The notes beneath the pieces were generated by a model. That model was not told the DNA's origin and made no database searches. It worked only from the letters and a program-made list of their open reading frames with translations. Positions 1-5,544 of a stretch of 13,140 nucleotides of DNA are shown piece by piece. Position 1 is the stretch's first letter; every line of letters starts with the position of its first letter. The translations under genes were made by a program, and so were the position numbers. Source of the DNA: CAYLPU01 sp964385635 (GTDB lineage: Bacteria; Chloroflexota; Anaerolineae; B4-G1). The DNA lies in assembly GCA_964385635.1 (NCBI GenBank), contig CAYLPU010000121.1, positions 1 through 13,140 on the forward strand, written 5' to 3'.

Positions 1-1
1 C

Positions 2-30
2 ATCCGTATGATCCGTGTTGATCCGTGTTC
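2..30. repeat. Short tandem repeat, ~10-bp unit
   Basis: Three successive copies of a unit beginning ATCCGT (about 9, 10 and 10 bp; the last two read ATCCGTGTTG and ATCCGTGTTC) open the window. They lie downstream of the stop of the minus-strand PIN gene, outside any coding region. I recall this kind of decanucleotide repeat from intergenic regions of Chloroflexota and cyanobacteria, but that is memory and not checked. The rest of 1-78 holds nothing else I can name apart from a weak 5-bp inverted repeat (51-55 with 63-67) lacking a T-run. Confidence 0.6.
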
Positions 31-78
31 TATTTATGACTGGCTGAGCAGTTACTGCAATTGTAACACACGCGAGGG

Positions 79-546
79 TTAAGGATAGTGGTTGGGATTG
101 TCGGTGAGCAAACCTTCGGCCTGGGCGATGGCGATCAGGCGGTCGTCGGCTGCGAGAAAGGTCAGCGATGTGGCCCATTCTCCAACGAGGCCCGATTGAA
201 CACGAAGCGCCGACGCCAGTTGTACAGCGTCGTAAGCGCGCAGCGGATGTTGGGTAACCAATTCGCCTGCGGCCTTGGTCAATGCCGGGTCCAGTTCGAC
301 CACTTGGTACTGCATATCCAGGTCATAGCGAAAAGCCTGGATTGCCTGAGCGACATCGTCCGGCGTGAGGCCGCCTTCACGTTGGCGACGCGCCAGGGCA
401 CTGAGCACTTCCACCCAAGTGATGCGCGCGATGACCAGTGGATTGTGCACGCCCGAAGTGGTCAGAGCTCTAATCCAGGTGGAACCTCTTTCTGTGACGT
501 AGCGCTTAACCAGCGCGCTGCTATCCAGGAAGTAGAGGCTCACCAT
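79..546 (-). CDS. PIN-domain ribonuclease toxin (VapC-like)
   Basis: Predicted Mg2+-dependent ribonuclease toxin of a type II toxin-antitoxin pair, 155 residues, the usual size of a single PIN domain. The four acidic positions of the fold are visible: D8 in the N-terminal strand (YFLDSSALVKRY), E46 (TWVEVLSAL), D106 (RAYDAVQLASAL) and D134 or D135 near the C-terminus (LAADDRLIAIA). The start ATG (546-544) lies inside the 3' end of the upstream antitoxin gene, with a 7-base overlap, so the two are co-transcribed and probably translationally coupled. A G-rich run just upstream (minus strand) could serve as a ribosome site, although it sits close to the ATG. VapC enzymes cleave tRNA, rRNA or mRNA; the target here cannot be told. 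The family call is firm; activity as a toxin is inferred from the pairing. Confidence 0.9.
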   Translation of the reverse strand: MVSLYFLDSSALVKRYVTERGSTWIRALTTSGVHNPLVIARITWVEVLSALARRQREGGLTPDDVAQAIQAFRYDLDMQYQVVELDPALTKAAGELVTQHPLRAYDAVQLASALRVQSGLVGEWATSLTFLAADDRLIAIAQAEGLLTDNPNHYP

Positions 547-839
547 TCCCCCCGGTCTTCAATGATGATCTCAGAAAGGGGCTTGCCCGGCGCGCGGCCC
601 AGCCTGTCGGCCAGTTTGCGCCGCTCCTCCTCCGAAACCGGATCCACGTCGGAGCGACGCGGCGGTGGTGTGAGCAACCCAGCCTCAACCAAGATGCGGA
701 TCGCTGCTTCGCCCTCGTCTTCATCCATTACCGGTTTCTCCGGCATGATCTGGATGCGCACCGACTGTTGTTCCCGTAGGTTGAGCGGTTGCAGAGGGCG
801 CAAGACGCCCTTTTCGTATATTACTGTCACAGTCTCCAT
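540..839 (-). CDS. DUF104-type antitoxin
   Basis: Predicted antitoxin partner of the overlapping PIN toxin, 99 residues from the chosen start. The N-terminus (VTVIYEKGVLRPLQPLNL, then a hydrophobic VRIQI strand) matches the DUF104 / AF2212-like antitoxin pattern: a short beta-rich domain that recurs next to PIN toxins. The acidic middle and the C-terminal segment (EEERRKLADRLG, ending in IIEDRGEW) are probably the flexible toxin-binding part. Three consecutive ATG codons occur at 845, 842 and 839 (minus strand). The Shine-Dalgarno-like GAGGTGA (852-846) sits 6 nt before the third one but directly abuts the first, so I favour 839; starting at 845 would add two methionines. Such antitoxins usually repress their own operon. 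The family call is moderately firm. Confidence 0.82.
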   Translation of the reverse strand: METVTVIYEKGVLRPLQPLNLREQQSVRIQIMPEKPVMDEDEGEAAIRILVEAGLLTPPPRRSDVDPVSEEERRKLADRLGRAPGKPLSEIIIEDRGEW

Positions 840-868
840 CATCATTCACCTCGTCCTCTGCACACTTC

Positions 869-882
869 ATGCAATATGCAAT
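869..882. promoter_or_regulatory. Tandem ATGCAAT direct repeat, possible antitoxin operator
   Basis: Two perfect abutting copies of ATGCAAT (869-875 and 876-882) lie in the gap between the divergent antitoxin and AddB-like genes. They fall just downstream of the predicted start of the minus-strand transcript and before its ribosome site. That is a plausible place for an autoregulatory operator of a toxin-antitoxin operon. Binding is inferred from position only. Confidence 0.3.
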
Positions 883-897
883 GCGCTTCACGCCATC

Positions 898-926
898 ATT
901 ATACCACAAAAAGGTGTCCCGATGAA
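898..926 (-). promoter_or_regulatory. Extended -10 promoter for the toxin-antitoxin pair
   Basis: On the minus strand a perfect TATAAT (903-898) is preceded by TGG, giving the extended form TGnTATAAT. A weak -35 (TTCATC, 926-921) sits 17 nt upstream. The predicted transcript would start near 891 and leave a leader of about 50 nt before the antitoxin ATG. This part of the gap also carries the ribosome site and first codons of the plus-strand short leader ORF, so the two divergent units share sequence. I saw no convincing plus-strand promoter in the gap. Confidence 0.6.
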
Positions 927-951
927 GAGTATCAAGTTGGATCAGTCATGA
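922..951 (+). CDS. Possible 9-codon leader ORF, ATGA-coupled
   Basis: A nine-residue ORF (MKSIKLDQS) starts at an ATG preceded by AAGGTG with about 5 nt spacing, a better ribosome site than the one in front of the downstream AddB-like gene. Its TGA (949-951) overlaps the ATG of that gene (948-950) as ATGA. This layout fits translational re-initiation, with the mini-ORF loading ribosomes for a gene that lacks a strong Shine-Dalgarno of its own. It may equally be chance; no homology can be judged at this length. Confidence 0.35.
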   Translation: MKSIKLDQS

Positions 952-3134
952 CATCATTCATCCTTACCGACGACCAACGCGCGCTCATCGAGCGTCCCAT
1001 CGAGCGCAAAATCTTCCTCGAAGGCTCGGCCGGCACCGGCAAGACGACCGCCGGAGTGGGAAGGCTGCTGCACCTGCTCGACTCCGGCGTCCCGGCCGGC
1101 TCGATCCTGGTGATCGTGCCCCAGCGCACGCTGGCCGTGCCGTACTACGAAGCGCTCCGCTGCCCGACCATGAGAACAGGGGCCGGCGGGCAGGTGACCG
1201 TCTCGACGGCCGGCGGCCTGGCCCAGCAGACAGTGGACCTCTTCTGGCTGCTGGTCGCCGAGGACGCGGGCTTCGGCCAGCCCGATCAACCACCCACCTT
1301 CCTCACGCTGGAGACGGCCCAATACTACATGGCCCGCCTGGTCCGTCCCCTGCTCGACCAGGGCTATTTCGAGACGGTGGTCATTGACCGCAACCGGATC
1401 TACAGCCAGATCATCGACAACCTCAACAAGGCGGCCGTCGTTGGTTTCCCGCACACCGAGATCGGCGCGCGGCTCCAGGCAGCCTGGGGGGGCGAGCAGA
1501 GTCAGCGGCGCATCTACGACGAGGCTCAAGCCTGCGCCACCCGCTTCCGCGAGTACTGTCTGGCCCACAACCTGCTCGACTTCTCGCTCCAACTGGAGGT
1601 GTTCACCAAATATCTATGGCCTATGCCCCTGTGCCGTAACTACCTGCTGACGACCTACACTCATCTTTTCGCGGACAACGTCGAGGAAGACACGCCGGTG
1701 GCCCACGACCTGTTGAGAGAGTGGCTGTACCATTGCCAGTCGGCGCTCCTGATCTATGACCAGGAGGCCGGCTACCGTCGTTTCCTCGGCGCTGACCCGG
1801 AGAGCGCGTACACGCTCAGGGAGTCGTGCCAGGCGCGGGTCGCCTTCACCGAGTCCACCGTCACCTCGCCCGACCTGCGGGCCTTTGGGCGCGAGTTGGC
1901 CCGCAGCCTGAACCGTCTGCCGGGGACGGTTCCAAGAGCAGGGAAGCAGGGGAGCGGCAAATCTGAAATCCAAAATCCGAAATCCGAGAGCCTCACGGCT
2001 CTGGCCTACGAAAGCCGCCGCTACCACCCGCAGATGCTCGACTGGGTCGCCGGGGAGATCGCCGGGTTGGTGCACGAGCAGTCCGTCCCGCCGGGGGAGA
2101 TCGTCGTGCTGGCCCCGTTCTTGACCGACGCGCTCCGTTTCTCGCTGATGAACAGGCTGGAGCAAGTGGGCGTCCCCGCCCGTTCCCACCGTCCCTCGCG
2201 CGCCTTGCGGGAGGAACCAGCCACCCGCTGCCTGCTGACGCTGGCGTCCATCGCTCACCCGGAGTGGGGAATCTGCCCCAGCCGGTTCGACGTGGCCTAT
2301 GCGCTGATGCAGGCGCTTGACGGGATGGACCTGGTGCGGGCGCAACTCCTGGCCGAGATTGTGTACCGCGTCCGGGAAGGCGCGCCTGGCCTGAGTTCTT
2401 TCGACCAGATCAACCCCGCGATGCAGGAGCGAATCACCTTTGTGCTGGGCAGGCGCTACGAGCGGCTGCGCACCTGGATTGAGGACTACACCTCAAGACT
2501 GCCATTCGATCACTTTCTGAGTCGCTTGTTCGGCGAGGTGCTGTCCCAGGAGGGGTATGGCTTCCACCGCAATTATGACGCTGGGGAGGTGGCCGCCAAC
2601 CTGATCGAGTCGGTGCAGAAGTTCCGCTGGGTGACAGGAGAAACCGGGTTTTTCGGAAAAAACCCGGTTTCTGATGACAGCGATGACAAGCCGCTGGGGC
2701 AGGAGTATATGGAGATGGTGCAGGATGGGGTGATCGCCGCTCAGTACATCCGCAGTTGGCGACTCCAGCCGGAAGACGCGGTGCTGCTGACCCCGGCCTA
2801 CACCTTCATCATCAGCAACCGGCCGGTGGACTACCAATTCTGGCTCAACGCCGGGGGGAGGGGCTGGTGGGAGCGGCTCTACCAACCCCTCACCCATCCC
2901 TACGTGCTCAGCCGGGGCTGGCCCTATAATGGAGCTGACGCGGTCTGGACCGACACCGACGAGGTCGAGACCAGGCAGGAGGCGCTCTACCGTCTGACGC
3001 TGGGCCTGATCCGGCGCTGCCGCCGCAAGGTCTACCTCGGCCTGAGCGAGTTGGGCGAGCAGGGCTATGAGCAAAAGGGGCCGCTGCTGCAAGCGATCCA
3101 ACGCGTGCTGCGTCGTCAGGGCGAGAGGTGGTAA
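948..3134 (+). CDS. AddB-like, helicase-inactive UvrD-fold subunit
   Basis: A 728-residue protein of the UvrD/AddB superfamily. Residues 4-14 (ILTDDQRALI) resemble a Q-motif and residues 26-33 (GSAGTGKT) are a clean Walker A. The place of the DExQ box reads FADNVEED (D243-N244-V245-E246), lacking the catalytic glutamate. No clear motifs V and VI are present; in their stead residues ~612-655 carry a Trp/Pro-rich block (QFWL, GWWERLYQPLTHPYVLSR). A Walker A with other helicase motifs eroded is typical of AddB, which scans DNA without unwinding it; unlike AddB there is no C-terminal nuclease or Fe-S domain. The ATG at 948 gives a natural N-terminus; upstream in-frame starts lie inside the divergent antitoxin gene. 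The gene overlaps the next helicase by 7 bases. Two repeat-derived stretches are translated in frame (residues ~330-347 and ~564-576). Role inferred: scanning or structural subunit of an end-processing complex. Confidence 0.75.
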   Translation: MTSFILTDDQRALIERPIERKIFLEGSAGTGKTTAGVGRLLHLLDSGVPAGSILVIVPQRTLAVPYYEALRCPTMRTGAGGQVTVSTAGGLAQQTVDLFWLLVAEDAGFGQPDQPPTFLTLETAQYYMARLVRPLLDQGYFETVVIDRNRIYSQIIDNLNKAAVVGFPHTEIGARLQAAWGGEQSQRRIYDEAQACATRFREYCLAHNLLDFSLQLEVFTKYLWPMPLCRNYLLTTYTHLFADNVEEDTPVAHDLLREWLYHCQSALLIYDQEAGYRRFLGADPESAYTLRESCQARVAFTESTVTSPDLRAFGRELARSLNRLPGTVPRAGKQGSGKSEIQNPKSESLTALAYESRRYHPQMLDWVAGEIAGLVHEQSVPPGEIVVLAPFLTDALRFSLMNRLEQVGVPARSHRPSRALREEPATRCLLTLASIAHPEWGICPSRFDVAYALMQALDGMDLVRAQLLAEIVYRVREGAPGLSSFDQINPAMQERITFVLGRRYERLRTWIEDYTSRLPFDHFLSRLFGEVLSQEGYGFHRNYDAGEVAANLIESVQKFRWVTGETGFFGKNPVSDDSDDKPLGQEYMEMVQDGVIAAQYIRSWRLQPEDAVLLTPAYTFIISNRPVDYQFWLNAGGRGWWERLYQPLTHPYVLSRGWPYNGADAVWTDTDEVETRQEALYRLTLGLIRRCRRKVYLGLSELGEQGYEQKGPLLQAIQRVLRRQGERW
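1937..1988 (+). repeat. Repeat-derived in-frame insertion in the AddB-like gene
   Basis: A run of G/A-rich units (AGCAGGGAAGCAGGGGAGC, 1937-1955) is followed by an A-rich array of related 7-9-mers (AAATCTG, AAATCC, AAAATCCG, AAATCCG, 1959-1986). Its composition is unlike the GC-rich flanks. It is read through in frame as a Gly/Lys/Ser-rich segment containing KSEIQNPKS. I recognise this AAATCC-type array as a dispersed repeat in Chloroflexota and cyanobacteria, from memory. It probably forms a tolerated linker. Confidence 0.65.
2639..2672 (+). repeat. Perfect 15-bp hairpin repeat inside the AddB-like gene
   Basis: The arms AGAAACCGGGTTTTT (2639-2653) and its exact reverse complement (2658-2672) are separated by four bases (CGGA). 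The element is in frame and encodes ETGFFGKNPVS. Palindromes of this sequence are, as far as I recall, a dispersed repeat family in Chloroflexota and cyanobacteria. The arms are long enough to fold in mRNA or as a cruciform; no T-run follows, so it is not a typical terminator. Confidence 0.8.
3123..3131 (+). promoter_or_regulatory. Ribosome site deciding the helicase start
   Basis: GAGAGGTGG ends 8 nt before a TTG at 3140 and itself contains the GTG at 3128. If it acts as the Shine-Dalgarno, translation begins at TTG 3140 and the protein starts MTFKPRPRQQ. If an AGGG at 3118-3121 is used, the start is GTG 3128 and the genes overlap by 7 bases. Both leave the helicase motifs intact; the sequence alone does not decide. 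Confidence 0.45.
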
Positions 3135-5371
3135 GCCTATTGACGTTTAAACCCCGTCCCAGGCAACAAGAAGTCCTGAACTACACCGCCGGCAGAATGG
3201 GCGTCTCGGCCGTGCCCGGCAGCGGCAAGACTATCACGCTTTCCTACCTGGCCGCCCAACTGGTCGCCAGCGGGGTGCTGGAGGACGACCAGGAGGTGTT
3301 GGTCGTGACGCTGGTCAACTCGGCCGTGGACAACTTCGCCAAGCGGGTAGGCGGTTTTGTCCGGGGGCGCGGGCTGTTGTCCAATCTCGGCTACCGGGTG
3401 CGTACCTTGCACGGCCTGGCCCACGACATCGTGCGGGAGCGACCGGCGCTGGTGGGCCTGGCGGACGACTTCCAGATCGTGGACGAGCGGGCGGCGGATC
3501 AGATCCGGCAGGATGCAGCGGAAGCCTGGCTGCGCAGTTACCCATACGCCGCCGACGACTTCCTGTCGCTCGACCTGGAGGAGAGGAAGCGGGATTGGGT
3601 GCGCCGTGACCAGTGGCCGCGCCTGGTAAACGACATTGCCCTCAGATTCATCAGACAGGCCAAGGACCTGCAGATCACGCCTGCCGAGCTCCGCGACAGA
3701 CCGGACCGATTCCCGCAACCGCTTCCCCTGATAGAGATGGGCTGGGCTATCTACGCCGACTACCAGCGCGCGCTGACCTACCGTGGCACTGTGGACTTCG
3801 ATGACCTGGTCCGGTTGGCGCTGCGGGCCTTGCAGTCGGACCCGGAGTACCTGGAACGATTGCACTATCGCTGGCCGTTCATCCTGGAGGACGAGGCGCA
3901 GGACAGCAGCCGGTTGCAGGAGGAGATTCTGAGGCTGTTGGCCGGCTCGGATGGCAACTGGGTGCGCGTCGGCGACCCGAACCAGGCCATCTACGAGACC
4001 TTCACCACGGCCAGTCCCCACTTCTTGCGCGATTTCCTGGAGGAGGAAGGTGTCATCGCTCGTGAGTTGCCCAACTCCGGCCGCTCGACTCAGAGCATCA
4101 TGGACCTGGCCAACTATCTGATTGATTGGACGCGGGCAACGCATCCGGTGGCAGCCGTCCGAGACGCTCTGGCGCTGCCGCACATCAAGCCCGCGCCGCC
4201 CGGCGACCCGCAGCCCAATCCGCCGGATGATCCCGACCAGGTGCGGGTCGTGGCCCAGAAGTTCACCCCGGGGGAGGAACTGCGGGCCGTGGTGGACTCC
4301 CTGTCTCGCTGGCTGCCGGAGCACCCGAAAGGGACTGTGGCCGTCCTGGTGCCACGGAACACACGTGGCTTTCAGGTGGTGAGTGAACTGAAGAAGCGCG
4401 GCCTGGAGTACATCGAACTCCTGCGTAGCACAGGGTCCACCCGGGAGACGGCAGGGGCATTGGGCAACGTCGTCAACTACCTGGCCGACACCTCCTCGCC
4501 GTCCAGGTTGGCGACGGTCTACAAGGTGTGGCGGCGCAAGGAGCGCGGAGACGAGGAGGCGAAGGCACAGGTCGAGCGGGTCGCCCGGGCACTGCGCAAG
4601 TGCCGGCAGGTCGAGGACTTCCTGTGGCCGCGGGTGGATCGGGACTGGCTGGACAGCCTCGACCTGGCCGGCGAACTCCCCGAAGTCCACGAGCGGTTGG
4701 TTGTGTTTCGCGAGTTGGTCCGGCGCTGGCAGGGGGCGACCCTGCTGCCCATAGACCAACTCATCCTCACGCTGGCCCAGGACCTGTTCAAGAAGCCGGG
4801 CGACCTGGCCGTGGCGCACAAACTGGCCCTGGTCCTGCGGCGGGCGAGCGAGAGTCACCCCGATTGGCAATTGCCGGAACTCACCCAGGAACTGGCGGTG
4901 GTCGCCCGCAACGAGCGCCGCTTCCTGGGGCTAAGCGGTGACGACACCGGCTTCGACCCCGAACGACACAAGGGCAAAGTCGTGGTGGCCACCGTCCACA
5001 AGGCGAAGGGGTTGGAGTGGGACCGGGTCTACCTGATGTCGGTCAACAACTACAGTTTTCCCTCGGCCCAGTCCCACGACAGTTTCATCTCGGAGAAGTG
5101 GTTCGTGCACGACCGTTTGAACCTGGAGGCGGAAGCGCTGGCCCAGTTGGAGGCGCTCCTGTTCGAGGAAACCTCATACGAGGAAGGCGAAGCGACCCAG
5201 GAGGCGCGCCTGGAGTACGTTGCCGAGCGGCTGCGGCTGCTGTACGTGGGCATCACCCGTGCCAGAAAGGAGTTGATCATCACCTGGAACACCGGCAGGC
5301 GCGGTGACCAACAACGGTCAGTTCCGTTCATCGCCTTGCAGACGTTCTGGGAGGGCCACCGGAGCATTTGA
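3128..5371 (+). CDS. UvrD/PcrA-type SF1A DNA helicase
   Basis: ATP-driven 3'-5' DNA helicase, 747 residues from GTG 3128, the normal length for UvrD/PcrA. All core motifs are intact: Walker A AVPGSGKT (28-35); Ia (VVTLVNSAVDNFAKRV); Ib (TLHGLAHDIV); II DEAQDSS from D255; III (VRVGDPNQAIYETF); IV (LPNSGRSTQSI); V (TVHKAKGLEWD, ~622-632); VI (LYVGITRARKE, Y706 to R711). There is no C-terminal RecB/AddA nuclease domain, so this is a motor only. It overlaps the AddB-like gene, which argues for coupled expression and a complex: the pair resembles AddB plus an AddA stripped of its nuclease. The nuclease gene is two genes downstream. A free-standing UvrD repair helicase is the alternative, but the overlap favours a dedicated partner. 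Family firm, complex inferred. Confidence 0.92.
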   Translation: MVSLLTFKPRPRQQEVLNYTAGRMGVSAVPGSGKTITLSYLAAQLVASGVLEDDQEVLVVTLVNSAVDNFAKRVGGFVRGRGLLSNLGYRVRTLHGLAHDIVRERPALVGLADDFQIVDERAADQIRQDAAEAWLRSYPYAADDFLSLDLEERKRDWVRRDQWPRLVNDIALRFIRQAKDLQITPAELRDRPDRFPQPLPLIEMGWAIYADYQRALTYRGTVDFDDLVRLALRALQSDPEYLERLHYRWPFILEDEAQDSSRLQEEILRLLAGSDGNWVRVGDPNQAIYETFTTASPHFLRDFLEEEGVIARELPNSGRSTQSIMDLANYLIDWTRATHPVAAVRDALALPHIKPAPPGDPQPNPPDDPDQVRVVAQKFTPGEELRAVVDSLSRWLPEHPKGTVAVLVPRNTRGFQVVSELKKRGLEYIELLRSTGSTRETAGALGNVVNYLADTSSPSRLATVYKVWRRKERGDEEAKAQVERVARALRKCRQVEDFLWPRVDRDWLDSLDLAGELPEVHERLVVFRELVRRWQGATLLPIDQLILTLAQDLFKKPGDLAVAHKLALVLRRASESHPDWQLPELTQELAVVARNERRFLGLSGDDTGFDPERHKGKVVVATVHKAKGLEWDRVYLMSVNNYSFPSAQSHDSFISEKWFVHDRLNLEAEALAQLEALLFEETSYEEGEATQEARLEYVAERLRLLYVGITRARKELIITWNTGRRGDQQRSVPFIALQTFWEGHRSI

Positions 5372-5428
5372 CCGAGAAACATTCACCTGATATCAGCCTA
5401 TGCTCGGAGAGAGGTAACTGCTCAGGCT

Positions 5429-5528
5429 ACCTTCCCGAAAGCTAAAAGTTAACTGTCAGATAGACCCAAAATCTGCCACATGACCAGAATCTTGACAAAA
5501 CTCGGCCCGTTGGAGCTTTCGGGAAGGT
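5429..5528. repeat. 100-bp element with 15-bp perfect terminal inverted repeats
   Basis: ACCTTCCCGAAAGCT (5429-5443) is matched exactly by its reverse complement AGCTTTCGGGAAGGT (5514-5528), enclosing 70 bp. The interior is noticeably richer in A/T than the flanking genes and has no ORF of note. The right arm ends two bases before the strong Shine-Dalgarno of the peptidase gene. It could be a small MITE-like repeat or a long stem in the peptidase leader RNA. No target-site duplication is obvious. A 10-bp palindrome (CTGATATCAG, 5387-5396) precedes it. A TTGACA at 5492-5497 lacks a good -10 at the right distance. Confidence 0.65.
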
Positions 5529-5544
5529 TTGGAGGTGTTAGAAA

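Noticed and set aside
789..947. Upstream extension of the AddB-like gene to 789
   Set aside because: It would run through the antitoxin start and the divergent promoter and adds a His/Cys-rich stretch unlike any family N-terminus. ATG 948 is better.
88..951. 287-codon plus-strand frame over the toxin-antitoxin genes
   Set aside because: Antisense to two recognised overlapping genes and of low-complexity character. Only its final nine codons, as a separate mini-ORF, deserve mention.
3137..4870. 577-codon open frame on the minus strand
   Set aside because: It is antisense to the UvrD-type helicase, whose motifs are all intact. Long shadow frames are expected in GC-rich DNA, and its translation has no recognisable domain.
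45..5424. 11-bp sequence TGAGCAGTTAC at 45-55 repeated inverted at 5414-5424
   Set aside because: Matches of this length are expected by chance many times in a 13-kb window, and the flanks do not align.
5429..5528. Rho-independent terminator for the helicase gene
   Set aside because: The loop is 70 nt and no T-run follows the stem.
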